DNA of 64,000 nucleotides from NCBI GenBank assembly GCA_938002965.1, contig CALKZY010000024.1, forward strand, positions 1-64,000. The letters are read 5' to 3'. The translations under genes and the position numbers were made by a program. Under the pieces are notes generated by a model. It did not search any database and had not been told where the DNA came from. It worked only from the letters and a program-made list of their open reading frames with translations. The stretch is from an uncultured Acidimicrobiales bacterium. GTDB taxonomy: Bacteria; Actinomycetota; Acidimicrobiia; Acidimicrobiales; SZUA-35. This document shows positions 17,240-26,947 of this stretch, piece by piece (within the stretch, counting starts at the first letter, position 1; each line of letters opens with the position of its first letter).

Positions 17240-18982
17240 CTACCTGGTGCTGAACGCCCACCACGTGCCACCATCGGCCGTGGTAGTGCCGGAACTGTTG
17301 ACAGCCTCAACTTGCCAGTAATAGGTGGTTCGACGATCAAGTGAGGCCCGAACACCGGTCCCACTGACTGTCGACCACGTTCCGTCACAGGCATTGTTGT
17401 TGATGGTGTCCACACACACCCGGTACGAAGACGCACCGCTGGAGGAATCCCACGACAACGTTGCCCGCTTGTTCACCCGGTCGGCCCCATTGGACGGGCT
17501 GGCCTTGTCGAAGTCACCCGGTCCTTCAGGTGGTGGTGGTGGAGGAGGAGGAGGAGGCGGCGGGTTGGTTCCGCTGACGGCGGCAACTGCGGCAGCGGCA
17601 TCAACGATTCCGGCGCCACACGGTGTTCCACCTCCACATGACGAGCCCGACGGGAACGCCCGTGCGGTGTCCTGCATCAGCTGACTCACCTGAGCCGACA
17701 TCAACGTCGAGTCAACCGACAACATCAGCGAGGCCACGCCGGCCACGTGAGGTGCGGCCATGCTCGTACCCTGGTACTTGGCGTAGGACTCAGAACCCGG
17801 GCTGGTCGAACCACTGTTCAACGTCGACAAGATGGTGTCACCATTGTCGGCGATGCGGTCACCTCCGGGAGCGGCGATTTCTACGGTCGAACCATAGTTG
17901 CTGTAGTAGGCCCGGCTACCGGCCTTGCCGGTGGAAGCCACCGAAATGACGTTGTTGCATCCAGCCGGCGAGTAGTTGGCGGCGTTGGCGTCACTGTTGC
18001 CGGCAGCAACCACGACGACGGCACCGGCCGAGGTCACGGCGTTAACGGCCGCCTGCCAGGTGCTGGAACACGAGCCCCCGCCACCCAGCGACAGGTTGAT
18101 CACCTTGGCCGGATTGGGGTTGGAGGGGACACCGCTGACGTTCAGGCCTGCGGCCCAGCGAACACCGTCGGTGATGTCGGAGGTGTAGCCTCCGCACTTG
18201 CCCAACGCTCGGATGGCCAGCAGGCCGGACGACCAGTTGATACCGGCGATACCGGCCCCGTTGTTGGTGGCGGCTCCGATGGTGCCCGCCACGTGAGTTC
18301 CATGCCATGAGCTGTCGCTGACCTGACAACCTCGGAAGAATCCGGACCTGGCCTCCTGACTGGTGATCCAGTCGCCGGGGTCAAGGGCGTTGCCGTCTCG
18401 ACCATCGCCATCGTTACCGATGGCTGCTTCGGAGATGAAGTCGTACCCGCCAATTACCCGACCGGCCAGGTCGCTGTGAGCCAGATAGCCGGTGTCAACC
18501 ACGGCAACCGTCACGTTCGACGAACCAGTGGTGATATCCCAGGCGGCAGGGGCGTTGATTCCATAGAGTCCGCTGACGGCGGGGTCAGTCAAATCCCATT
18601 GGGTTGGGTAGCTGGAATCGTTGGGGATGGCCAACGGCATCATGATGGTGTCCGGCTCGACGGATGCAACACCGCTCTCGCTGGCCAGATTGGACATGAT
18701 TCGCTGAAGAGCGACGTCGCTGGCCCGGGCCGGAAGTTTGATGACATCCCGGTTGCCGTCAAGAGCACGAGCTCTCTTGGCTCCTTGACCTGCGCGACGC
18801 TCGATGGCCACGTCGGGCAGCCGAGCTGCACCGTCCTCGTAGACAACGATCACTTGGTCAGTTTGCGCGATTGCTGGATTGGTTGGTGGTTCCACCGCAT
18901 GCGCTGGTACGGCGGAAATGGCTAAAAGGCTGCCGATCAGCGCTAACGCTGACAGCAACCGGAGCGCGACGAAGCTAGGCAT
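17240..18982 (-). CDS. Secreted subtilisin-like serine protease (S8) with C-terminal FnIII-like domain
   Basis: The full-length preproenzyme has 580 residues: a Sec signal peptide (about 1-29, cleaved after AVPAHA), an I9-like propeptide (about 40-115), and a catalytic domain with Asp163 (VVDTGY), His227 (HGTHVAG) and Ser407 (GTSMAAPH). A run of twelve prolines near residue 480 precedes a fibronectin-III-like domain of about 90 residues ending TWWAFSTR. Several Cys in the catalytic domain suggest disulfides. It is an extracellular endopeptidase. It differs from the protease at the left edge in propeptide-domain spacing and C-terminal domain, so the two are not a recent duplication. The proline run is encoded by GGT/GGA triplet repeats at about 17530-17560. 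Confidence 0.94.
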   Translation of the reverse strand: MPSFVALRLLSALALIGSLLAISAVPAHAVEPPTNPAIAQTDQVIVVYEDGAARLPDVAIERRAGQGAKRARALDGNRDVIKLPARASDVALQRIMSNLASESGVASVEPDTIMMPLAIPNDSSYPTQWDLTDPAVSGLYGINAPAAWDITTGSSNVTVAVVDTGYLAHSDLAGRVIGGYDFISEAAIGNDGDGRDGNALDPGDWITSQEARSGFFRGCQVSDSSWHGTHVAGTIGAATNNGAGIAGINWSSGLLAIRALGKCGGYTSDITDGVRWAAGLNVSGVPSNPNPAKVINLSLGGGGSCSSTWQAAVNAVTSAGAVVVVAAGNSDANAANYSPAGCNNVISVASTGKAGSRAYYSNYGSTVEIAAPGGDRIADNGDTILSTLNSGSTSPGSESYAKYQGTSMAAPHVAGVASLMLSVDSTLMSAQVSQLMQDTARAFPSGSSCGGGTPCGAGIVDAAAAVAAVSGTNPPPPPPPPPPPPEGPGDFDKASPSNGADRVNKRATLSWDSSSGASSYRVCVDTINNNACDGTWSTVSGTGVRASLDRRTTYYWQVEAVNSSGTTTADGGTWWAFSTR

Positions 18983-19087
18983 TTCGTCTCCTGGTGGTTA
19001 TGGAGCCCCCGATCAGACCTCGGTGACCCGATAGTAGCTTTTGCCTCCCCACATGGGCAAAAACGTCTTGACGGCTAGCCTGCTCTG

Positions 19088-19876
19088 ATGGTCGCCACCA
19101 TCAACACCCAGCGATACGAGACAGGCGACGAAGCGTTCATCGAGAACTGCCGCCACACGTTGGCCGAGCACGGCGCGTTAGTGCTGCCGGGCTTCTTCAC
19201 CGAGCAGTTGGTTGAAGCAGTACTGACCGACTCGCTACCACGCATCGACGAGGCGTTCTTCACCGTCGGCACCACTCACAATGTGTACCTGACTGCCCTC
19301 GATCCCGACCTGGCCGATGATCATCCGTTCAACCGGCAAGTCACAAGTACCAAAGGGTGTCTGGCTCACGATCAGGTCCCGCCGCCCTCCCCTTTGCATG
19401 AGGTCTACCAGTCTGACGAGTTCAAACGATTCCTGTGCAAGGTGTTGGGGCTGAAGTCGATCCACCCGTACGCCGACAACGTGTCCGGCATCAACGTTCA
19501 CTTTCACTTGGATGGTCAGGAACTTGGCTGGCACTTCGACAACTCGTCATTCGCAGTGACCACCCTCATGCAAGCCCCGGAATCGGGAGGGCGCTTCGAG
19601 TACGTTGCCAATGTGCGCGACGCCGACGGAGACCGCCACTGCGACCTGATGAGTTTCGATGACGTCGAGGCCGTACTCGACGGTCGGACGGCCGTTCAGG
19701 AATTAACGTTCGAGCCAGGCGACCTTGTGCTGTTCCGTGGCCGCAACTCAATGCATCGGGTGACACCAAGCCGGGGCTCGACCCCCAGAGTGCTGGTGGT
19801 GTTCGCCTACAACACTGAGCCCGGCATCGGTCTGTCCGAGTCGGCAAAGCTCACGTTCTACGGCCGCTCCGACTAG
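19088..19876 (+). CDS. 2-oxoglutarate/Fe(II)-dependent oxygenase family protein
   Basis: The 262 residues carry the facial triad His149-x-Asp151 (WHFDNSSF) and distal His223 (SMHRVTP), with an Arg (STPRVLVVF) about ten residues later suited to bind 2-oxoglutarate. The jelly-roll strand ESGGRFEYVANVR follows the HxD motif, as in the phytanoyl-CoA-like and ArpA-like branches. Presence of the Asp argues for hydroxylation rather than halogenation. No signal peptide. It stands alone between a protease and a convergent PuuD-like gene, so the substrate cannot be inferred. Confidence 0.78.
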   Translation: MVATINTQRYETGDEAFIENCRHTLAEHGALVLPGFFTEQLVEAVLTDSLPRIDEAFFTVGTTHNVYLTALDPDLADDHPFNRQVTSTKGCLAHDQVPPPSPLHEVYQSDEFKRFLCKVLGLKSIHPYADNVSGINVHFHLDGQELGWHFDNSSFAVTTLMQAPESGGRFEYVANVRDADGDRHCDLMSFDDVEAVLDGRTAVQELTFEPGDLVLFRGRNSMHRVTPSRGSTPRVLVVFAYNTEPGIGLSESAKLTFYGRSD

Positions 19877-19919
19877 CACCGGACCTTGACCCGGGCCTGA
19901 ATTGGGACTTGGACCCCAA

Positions 19920-20666
19920 CTACGACTGGGCCTGGGATTCGGAGACGAGCCAGGAGAAGAGCGGATCCTCGGCTCGGGTGGCCAGCTTTTCAGCGTGCCA
20001 CTGCACAGCGACGATCCGCTCGTTAGGGTTTTCGATGGCCTCCACGACATCATCGTCGCTTGCCCACCCGACCGCACTCAGCCCTTCACCCAGGCGATCA
20101 ACTGCCTGATGATGCAACGAGTTGACCGGCAGCCCGCCGTCCGGCAGCCCGCCGCCGAGTAACTCGCCGATCGTCGACCCTGGCTCCAAGCGCACCCCGT
20201 GAGCGACATCGGCCGGGTCTTGTTCGAACTTGGCGTGGGCCGGAAGGTGTTGATGAAGGGTGCCACCCAACGACACGTTGATGACTTGCAGCCCTCGGCA
20301 GATACCCAGAATCGGCTTGCCTGCTGCCCGCGCCGCCTCGAACAGCTTGAACTCGAACTCATCTCGACTCTCGTCGACCATCACCTCATCGTGGCGGTCC
20401 TGGCCGTAGTGAGCGGGATCGACGTCGGGCCCACCGGGAAGGATCAGACCGTCCAGACGAGCCACGATGCGTTCCGGATCAACCTCCCTAGGGAGCATGA
20501 CCGGAAGACCGCCAGCTTCCATCACACCGAGTGCATAGTCCTCGAAGTAGACCTCAAGATTCAACTCGGCGTATGAGTCAAACCAGCCTGACAAGTCCTT
20601 TGCCTTGTACCGGTAACCGGGAATCCCAATTAGGGGTCCGGCCTCAACGGTTGCGCTCATAGTCAC
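19920..20666 (-). CDS. Gamma-glutamyl-GABA hydrolase-like class I amidotransferase (PuuD family, C26)
   Basis: The 248-residue protein has the nucleophile Cys123 in ILGICRGLQVINV, and His224 and Glu226 in VQWHAEK (usually HPE). LILPGGPDVDPAHYG is the glycine strand before the oxyanion region. PuuD releases GABA from gamma-glutamyl-GABA in putrescine breakdown; relatives act on other gamma-glutamyl compounds. No other putrescine gene is nearby, so substrate assignment is weak. A second ATG two codons in (20660) is possible. It converges with the oxygenase gene, 43 bases away. Confidence 0.85.
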   Translation of the reverse strand: MTMSATVEAGPLIGIPGYRYKAKDLSGWFDSYAELNLEVYFEDYALGVMEAGGLPVMLPREVDPERIVARLDGLILPGGPDVDPAHYGQDRHDEVMVDESRDEFEFKLFEAARAAGKPILGICRGLQVINVSLGGTLHQHLPAHAKFEQDPADVAHGVRLEPGSTIGELLGGGLPDGGLPVNSLHHQAVDRLGEGLSAVGWASDDDVVEAIENPNERIVAVQWHAEKLATRAEDPLFSWLVSESQAQS

Positions 20667-20780
20667 TCACCTTCGACTCGGTGCCGTCACCACCTAACGT
20701 GATGCGTCGCGAATGAAGGGTACCGGGCACGGATGCTAGGTTTTTAGTAGGCAGAGGTCGGGTTAACGGGGACCAGTTGG

Positions 20781-22103
20781 ATGAGCGGAACGAAACGTAA
20801 CGTCGTTATTGCCGTTACCCATAGGGCAGCTTTTGTCGTTTTGACGTTGTTGGCCGGGTGCTCACTCTTCGGTGACACCGGCGATGAAGACGGCGGCTCT
20901 CCCCAGTCAGACTCAACGACCGTGCAAGGAGCGATCCCAACCACGGTGGTTGACGACACCGAGTTGGCTGTCGACCTGTTCAACGACGGCATCTTTTGCG
21001 ACGGCTCGGATCGACGAGCAGCCATCATCTACGGCGCAAGACCCGGCGAGACAATCACCTTCGAATCTCCCATGCCGGTTGAGATAGCCGACGGCGTTGC
21101 CGACGATCAAGGAACATTCCAGCTGACATGGCAATGCGAGTCGTTCGAGACCGCCCTGTTCTGGGACATCACGGCAACTACTGCCGACTCTCGCCAATCG
21201 GTCGACTTTCGAGTCAAAGGAATCTACGTTGACCCCACGGTCGAAACCGAGATGGTCTTCACACCGACGCCGGGCTTCGTTGCATGCGACGGGGCCAGGC
21301 GGACGGTGGGCTATCTCGCAGGAGCTCAACCATTGGAGTCGGTGACGTTCAGCTCACCGGCCATCGGCAGCCTTGAGACCAGCAAGGCCGATGCAGACGG
21401 TCGAGCCACCGTCACGTGGAGCTGCCGCGAGGAGGAAGTGCGTACCTGGCCGGTTCGGGCGTCAGGACTGACATCGGGCAAATCAGCAACATTCGACATC
21501 GTCGGCGAGCCACCGACTCCACAAGTGGAAGGCCCGATACAAGTTGAGTTGGTTGAGAACCCCTTCTCCTGCAATCGGCAACGTCGACCAGTAGCCAAAC
21601 TGAGCAACCTCACTCCTGGCGTTCAAGTAGCGTTTGAGGCGTCGCCGTCCAACGGTGCCCTTGAGCCCGGGACAAGTAACTCCAGTGGGAGCATGACTCT
21701 GTACTGGCAGTGCGACCGCAGTCAGGGCGGTACCGAGTGGAACATTACCGCGGCGGAACAATCACTCGACGGCACCGACAAACGTTCAGCTTCTTTGGCC
21801 TTCACCGTCATCGCACCACCGAACCCGACCACCATCGCCTTTACTGAAGACCCATTCATCTGCGACGGCACCAGCCATGAGGTCGCGGTACTGTCGAACT
21901 TCGTAGCCAACGAGTTCATCGACTTTACGTCGCCTCAAAGTGACGGCCTTCGACAGGGCCAAGCCGGTACCGACGGCAGCCTTGCCGTTCGTTGGCAGTG
22001 CACCGGCGACGAGGTCGGCAAACAGTGGGAGGTCACCGCTACCGGGGCGACGTCAGGGGTTGACTTGACGTTCACCATCACCGGGGCCGCTCCGGCCGAG
22101 TAA
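20781..22103 (+). CDS. Lipoprotein with four tandem Cys-paired beta repeats
   Basis: The signal peptide ends in the lipobox LAGC with Cys27. After an acidic linker the 440-residue protein consists of four repeats of about 85 residues, starting near residues 65, 150, 250 and 350. Each opens with an F.C(D/N) segment, has V(A/G).L and (V/I).F.SP-type strands, then a DG..(T/L)..W.C element and a W.(I/V)(T/R)A.. strand. Two Cys per repeat suggest one disulfide each and an Ig-like sandwich. I recognise no named family. Anchored outside the membrane, it could be an adhesin or binding scaffold. Confidence 0.75.
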   Translation: MSGTKRNVVIAVTHRAAFVVLTLLAGCSLFGDTGDEDGGSPQSDSTTVQGAIPTTVVDDTELAVDLFNDGIFCDGSDRRAAIIYGARPGETITFESPMPVEIADGVADDQGTFQLTWQCESFETALFWDITATTADSRQSVDFRVKGIYVDPTVETEMVFTPTPGFVACDGARRTVGYLAGAQPLESVTFSSPAIGSLETSKADADGRATVTWSCREEEVRTWPVRASGLTSGKSATFDIVGEPPTPQVEGPIQVELVENPFSCNRQRRPVAKLSNLTPGVQVAFEASPSNGALEPGTSNSSGSMTLYWQCDRSQGGTEWNITAAEQSLDGTDKRSASLAFTVIAPPNPTTIAFTEDPFICDGTSHEVAVLSNFVANEFIDFTSPQSDGLRQGQAGTDGSLAVRWQCTGDEVGKQWEVTATGATSGVDLTFTITGAAPAE

Positions 22104-22113
22104 CCCAGTCGGG

Positions 22114-23121
22114 CTACTGGCAGCCTGATACCGCTAAGTCGACGATGACCGGAAGATGATCTGACCCCAAGGCAGGACCAAGCTGGCGGTCGAACGAGCA
22201 TATGCCGGGTGAGGTGAGAACGTGGTCGATACCGATACGGCCGGTGAACCAAAGCCCGTCAGGCCACGTCCCTTTTAGTCCGGCTCCATCGGCGACGTCG
22301 TTCAACTCAATCTGGTCAGTTAGTCGACGGTAAACGGGCGACCAACGGGTGGCGTTCAAATCACCGGTGATGACCACTGGGCCATCGTGAGCCTGCGCTA
22401 CCCGCACGGCGAGATCAACCTGGTCGTTGGCGGTCTCGACCCCCGATGGGAACGTGGGCGTGAGGGTGTGCATGCTGTAAATCAGCAGGTCCTGATCGTC
22501 GATTCGTACGGTTGCTGCGATGGCCGGATAGAAGTCGACTCCACTAACGGCGACGTCGGGTACGTCCACATCAGGGGCGGCGAACATCATGATCCCGTAG
22601 GTTCCCGGCTGAGTGGTATTAGTGTCCAGCAGTACCCAGTCGGGCAATGCTGCTTCCATTTCCGCGCCCCATTCAGGCGTCGCTTCCTGAAAGACAATGA
22701 TGTCTGCCTCCTGCTGCGCCGCCCAATCACCAACCTCATCGAAGTTGGTGTTGGAGGCCAGAACGTTGAAGTGCAACAGCCGAATTGTGTCTCCCACGGG
22801 CTCGCCACCGTCGGAACCAGCCAGGAGGGGAACGAGAGAGACCGCCTGCCAGAGGAACAGGACAATCGACACTACGACGGTTTTAGGGCTACGGAGAACC
22901 ATCGCTGCCACGGCTGCCGCCAGGAACAGTACGGCGTATTGCAGCCTGAACGGAGCGAACATGTCGGCCGGCCAGAACAGCCGTGAGCTGAAAAACCCGA
23001 TGGTGCCTGCGATTGCGGTGCCGAAAATGCCCAGGTTGAGCAGCGTCACCGACAGTGACCGAACCGACCACCGCTCCTCGGGTGTGCGCGGTTGTTCATC
23101 TCGCGCCCCTACAACAGTCAC
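22114..23121 (-). CDS. Membrane-anchored endonuclease/exonuclease/phosphatase-family protein
   Basis: Residues about 25-105 contain three hydrophobic spans. The catalytic EEP domain follows: IRLLHFNVLASN (metal and Asn), IIVFQEATPEW (Glu), IYSMHTLTP (His), VVITGDLNATRWS (Asp, Asn) and GSDHLPVIVDL (terminal Asp-His pair). This set coordinates Mg2+ and cleaves phosphodiester or phosphomonoester bonds. With an extracytoplasmic catalytic domain it could act on nucleotides, nucleic acid or phospholipid headgroups. It ends 10 bases after the convergent lipoprotein stop. Confidence 0.87.
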   Translation of the reverse strand: MTVVGARDEQPRTPEERWSVRSLSVTLLNLGIFGTAIAGTIGFFSSRLFWPADMFAPFRLQYAVLFLAAAVAAMVLRSPKTVVVSIVLFLWQAVSLVPLLAGSDGGEPVGDTIRLLHFNVLASNTNFDEVGDWAAQQEADIIVFQEATPEWGAEMEAALPDWVLLDTNTTQPGTYGIMMFAAPDVDVPDVAVSGVDFYPAIAATVRIDDQDLLIYSMHTLTPTFPSGVETANDQVDLAVRVAQAHDGPVVITGDLNATRWSPVYRRLTDQIELNDVADGAGLKGTWPDGLWFTGRIGIDHVLTSPGICSFDRQLGPALGSDHLPVIVDLAVSGCQ

Positions 23122-23188
23122 GATCCGACAACGTACTCCATACCAATCAATCGGTGACCGCGCCCTGACTTTTTACCCGCCACGATGT

Positions 23189-24385
23189 TTAGGCGGGAAC
23201 AGCACCGGAGCGGGTCCGACGATCGAGGCCAGCTAGGCCATGAATCTCTTTCAAGCGACGAAGCCGGGAGTGGACTTGATCGCGATCCACTGTGCACAGC
23301 CTGATGTGACGACGCCCGGCGGTGTCATCCTCATACCCGGTGCGGCCGTGCAGCATCCGCTGATTGTCGAACACGAACGCCTCGCCCGCTCTCAGCCGGT
23401 AGCGAACCTGGAAGTTCTCGGAGCGGATCCGCTGAGCGAACGCCCGGTAAGCCAGGTAATACGAATCAACAATGGCGGGATCGATGTCGAACACCCCGGT
23501 CGATCGTTCGTGAAAACGAATCCCCATCAACGGTTGGGCCGGGTCGTCCCGGTCGACGGTTATGACCGGGCCGTAGGAGATCATGTTGACGTCCTCGCCT
23601 TGGTCGACGGCCTCGGTCCGATGGCGGATGAACGGGATGGCAACACGGCTCAGAAGACCAAAGGCATCGGGATCGGATGTTCGCAGATCTTCGGCCACGG
23701 CAAAGCCGTCCACGACGATGGACACTCCACCGGTCCCCTCTGCTGCTGCCCGGCAGTGCAGGATGCTGATGCCAGACGGGCTATAGCGGAACGGATCATC
23801 GGAGTGGGCGTCCTGGCCCCGGTTGGACTGCGACAGAGTCCACGCTTCGGGCTCGGTCACGATGTCGAACACCCGACCAAAGTCAGTGTGACGTATCCGG
23901 CCCAGCAGCCCAGCCAACGTGTCGGTGGCCGAATCTTCTGGAGGTAGTCCCTCCACCAGGACAACGCCGTGCCGATCAACAGCATCGAGTAAATCGTGAT
24001 GCCCGATCGAGCCCGGCTCAAGAGACTCCACGCCAGCAACAGGTGGATGGTCGGACCCTAACAGTAGCTGCACGTCGGTCAAGGGCGGCCGGACACCGGA
24101 CGCTTGCGGAGCCAGTTCCAACAGGTCGGCCAACTTGAATTCGCTGACGTGGCTGTCACTCCAATCGACGGTCACGACATGGCCGTTATCACCCATCCGG
24201 GCATCGGTGATAGCCAGGTCTTCAGGCACTGTGGCAACCGACCACGTGCGGAGGCCCGACCGCTTGGCCGGCAGGCTCGGGCACTGGTCCCGCAGCCAAA
24301 AACGGTTGAAGGCCACCGGTTTCTCGTTTTCAGGAGTGACGGAAAGCGTGGAGGCGGTGAAGGACATTTTGGTCGACGGCGACAT
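23189..24385 (-). CDS. Gamma-butyrobetaine hydroxylase-like TauD-family dioxygenase
   Basis: A 398-residue protein with an N-terminal DUF971-like domain (about 10-95, with the WLRDQC segment) and a TauD/TfdA catalytic domain. His194-Ser-Asp196 and His346 (RMLHGR) bind Fe(II); Arg near RRHIRLC would hold 2-oxoglutarate. This layout is that of butyrobetaine and trimethyllysine hydroxylases. The N-terminal zinc site is degenerate, as only one Cys of the usual Cys/His set remains. It is the last gene of a minus-strand set with an acyl-CoA dehydrogenase (gap 15 bases) and an MFS transporter. Carnitine-type or other betaine metabolism is plausible but not shown. Confidence 0.82.
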   Translation of the reverse strand: MSPSTKMSFTASTLSVTPENEKPVAFNRFWLRDQCPSLPAKRSGLRTWSVATVPEDLAITDARMGDNGHVVTVDWSDSHVSEFKLADLLELAPQASGVRPPLTDVQLLLGSDHPPVAGVESLEPGSIGHHDLLDAVDRHGVVLVEGLPPEDSATDTLAGLLGRIRHTDFGRVFDIVTEPEAWTLSQSNRGQDAHSDDPFRYSPSGISILHCRAAAEGTGGVSIVVDGFAVAEDLRTSDPDAFGLLSRVAIPFIRHRTEAVDQGEDVNMISYGPVITVDRDDPAQPLMGIRFHERSTGVFDIDPAIVDSYYLAYRAFAQRIRSENFQVRYRLRAGEAFVFDNQRMLHGRTGYEDDTAGRRHIRLCTVDRDQVHSRLRRLKEIHGLAGLDRRTRSGAVPA

Positions 24386-24400
24386 TGCTACTCCTAACTC

Positions 24401-25558
24401 CTATAGGCCGAGCGATTTGGCGATGATCGTCTTCATTACCTCGTTGGTACCGCCGTAGATGGATGTGACCCGGGCGTCAACGTAGGCTCGTCCGATCGGG
24501 TATTCGGTCATGTACCCGTAGCCACCGAACAACTGCAGGCAGCGATCCACCGCTGTCTTCTGTAAGTCGGTGCACCAGTATTTCGCTTGGGCTGCTTCGG
24601 CCGGGGTCAGCTCGCCGTCGTTGAGTTTCGAGACACACTGATCGATGTAGGCCTGACCGATATCCACCTGGGTCTTGATGTCGGCCAGTTCGAACTTGGT
24701 GTTCTGGAAGGTTCCGATCGGCTTGCCGAAGGCGGTGCGCTCTTTGACGTAGTCGAGTGTCCACTCAAGCGCAGCTTGTGCGGTGGCCAGCCCGGTCACG
24801 GCGATCGACAAACGCTCCTGGGCCAGGTTGCCGGTTAGGTAGTTGAAGCCCTTGCCTTCGTCGCCCAGGCGGTTGGCGGCCGGAACCCGCACGTCGTTGA
24901 AGAACAGTTCGGCGGTGTCCTGAGAGTGCATGCCGATCTTGTCCAGATTGCGGCCCCGCTCGAAACCGTCCATGCCTCGTTCAACCACCAGTAGTGACAT
25001 ACCGGCATGGCGTTCCGACGGGTCGGTCTTGGCGGCCACGATCACCAGGTCGGCGTTGATGCCGTTGGTGATGAAGGTCTTGGAGCCGTTGAGCACATAC
25101 TCATCGCCGTCAGCAATGGCGGTGGTCACCATCCCGGCCAAGTCAGAGCCGGTGCCGGGTTCGGTCATCGCCACTGCGGTGACCAGGCTCCCGTTGGCGA
25201 TACCAGGAAGCCAGCGCTTCTTTTGCTCTTCATTGCAGATGTCAGTGAAGTACGGAGTGGTGATGTCATTGTGCAGGGTGAGACCAAGTCCGGCTCCCCC
25301 GACCCCGGCGGCTGCCAGTTCCTCGGCGATGACTTGGTTGAAGCGAAAGTCCGACACTCCACCACCGCCGTAGACCTCGTCGATTGCCATGCCCAAAAAT
25401 CCGTACTCTCCCGCAGACGTGTACAGTTCCCGCGGGGCGATACCGGCATCCTCCCACTCCATGTAGTGGGGAGTGACCTCTTTGGCCACCCACGATCGAA
25501 ACGACTGACGGAACGCCTCATGGTCGTCGTCGAAGATGGCTCGCACAGCTGAAGTCAT
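24401..25558 (-). CDS. Acyl-CoA dehydrogenase
   Basis: A 385-residue flavoenzyme with the full ACAD fold: AMTEPGTGSDLAGM contacts FAD, GSKTFITNG follows, and the C-terminal helices include LQLFGGYGYMTEYPIGR. The residue at the MCAD catalytic position is Gly (IYGGTNE), while Glu248 in LAQERL sits where isovaleryl-CoA and long-chain enzymes keep their base, so it belongs to that branch. It oxidises an acyl-CoA to the 2-enoyl-CoA and passes electrons to ETF. It lies between the MFS gene and the dioxygenase gene on the same strand. Confidence 0.93.
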   Translation of the reverse strand: MTSAVRAIFDDDHEAFRQSFRSWVAKEVTPHYMEWEDAGIAPRELYTSAGEYGFLGMAIDEVYGGGGVSDFRFNQVIAEELAAAGVGGAGLGLTLHNDITTPYFTDICNEEQKKRWLPGIANGSLVTAVAMTEPGTGSDLAGMVTTAIADGDEYVLNGSKTFITNGINADLVIVAAKTDPSERHAGMSLLVVERGMDGFERGRNLDKIGMHSQDTAELFFNDVRVPAANRLGDEGKGFNYLTGNLAQERLSIAVTGLATAQAALEWTLDYVKERTAFGKPIGTFQNTKFELADIKTQVDIGQAYIDQCVSKLNDGELTPAEAAQAKYWCTDLQKTAVDRCLQLFGGYGYMTEYPIGRAYVDARVTSIYGGTNEVMKTIIAKSLGL

Positions 25559-25604
25559 ACCCTCTAGTATCGCTCAGCCGGACGTGCGAACTGAAGCCGT
25601 ACTT

Positions 25605-26831
25605 CTATGCCGCATCACCAGAATTGTCGTTCATAGCTTCGAGTGCTCGCATGGCCCACGCGCCAATGAGCGGACCCGGAGTCAACAACATGAACGCCCA
25701 ACCCCACCCGGCGGCGTCGCGCACCACCGGCACCAGGAAAATGGTGAACACCGTCAAGGTAAAGCCGACCGCCAACTGCATGGTGAGCGCAGTCCCCACA
25801 TAATCGGGGTCGACCACCTCGGTGACAATGGCGGAGAACTGGGCGCTGTCGGCCACCACCCAGAACCCCCAGAACAGCCCGACGGCCAAGATGACGACGG
25901 CTGGGGCGTCAACCAGGAATCCGGCTACGAACGATGCAGCTGCCGACCATCGAAGCGCCAGGCTGGCGGCCTGGGGGCGAGATACGCGATCGCTGATAAT
26001 CCCGGCGTAGATCGAACCGGCGGCACCGGCCCCGATCACAGCGAAGGCCGCTCCGCCAGCCGCCCTGGTGGAACCAAAGACATCAAAGTAGAAGGCGGCG
26101 ATCCACGCCCACATTGCGTACAGCTCCCACATGTGGCCGAAGTAGCCGAGCCCGGCCAACTGGAACCGGCGGTTGCGGGCGATAACACCGATCTGAGCGG
26201 GGTCCGGCTTGGCCGACACTGAACCGTGCGGACCGTCAGCCCCCAGGAGCTCAACGATGAAACCGCCGACGATGGTGAGCCCGGAGATGACCAACAGCAG
26301 TGGCTGCCATTGGAGGTCGGCTACGGCATTAATGAGGTGAGGCACAGCGGAACCCAAGGTGAGCGCTGCGATCATTGCTCCAAGGGCCAGACCCCGGCCC
26401 TTCAAATACCAGGCCGACATGGCTTTCAGCGCAGGAGGGTATACCCCCGCCAGTGCCGCACCGGTGACCAGCCGGGCGACGAGCGCAGCCGGGTAGCCGT
26501 CGGTGAACACAATCGAGGCGTTGGCCACAGCAGCCAGGATCGACGCCAACAAGATCAGGCGACGGGGCGGGATACGGTCGGCCAGCCCGATGGCCGAAGA
26601 GGCAACTGCCCCCAACACGAACCCCATCTGTACAGCAATGGTCAGCCAGCTCCCGGCCGCTGAGGACAGGTCCCATCGGTCCGCCAGTTGACCGAGCGCA
26701 GCCGAAGTCGAGAACCAAGGTGACATGGCCAACACCAAACCAGCAGCCAGAATCAGTAGTTGGCGGCGCTGATCCCCGTCCCCCATGGGTCCGTCGGAGT
26801 CTGTCGAGGGCAAACTCTCGGTCTCAGCCAT
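25605..26831 (-). CDS. MFS transporter
   Basis: The 408 residues have twelve predicted spans in two halves. The first loop reads ADRIPPRRLIL, the MFS loop 2-3 motif, and ISDRVSRPQAA is its second-half counterpart. It begins the minus-strand set leading to the acyl-CoA dehydrogenase and the butyrobetaine-hydroxylase-like gene, so it may import their substrate. The N-terminal 20 residues are hydrophilic. Ligand unknown. Confidence 0.87.
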   Translation of the reverse strand: MAETESLPSTDSDGPMGDGDQRRQLLILAAGLVLAMSPWFSTSAALGQLADRWDLSSAAGSWLTIAVQMGFVLGAVASSAIGLADRIPPRRLILLASILAAVANASIVFTDGYPAALVARLVTGAALAGVYPPALKAMSAWYLKGRGLALGAMIAALTLGSAVPHLINAVADLQWQPLLLVISGLTIVGGFIVELLGADGPHGSVSAKPDPAQIGVIARNRRFQLAGLGYFGHMWELYAMWAWIAAFYFDVFGSTRAAGGAAFAVIGAGAAGSIYAGIISDRVSRPQAASLALRWSAAASFVAGFLVDAPAVVILAVGLFWGFWVVADSAQFSAIVTEVVDPDYVGTALTMQLAVGFTLTVFTIFLVPVVRDAAGWGWAFMLLTPGPLIGAWAMRALEAMNDNSGDAA

Positions 26832-26947
26832 GGTTCAAGAACATAGTCGCCCATCCCGCTATTCCGGCTAGTGCCTTTAGCGCGTCCGCCGACACGTCAG
26901 CCTGGCGGCGTCTCCGATAATCGAGCGCTGCCAACTACTGTTGGCTG

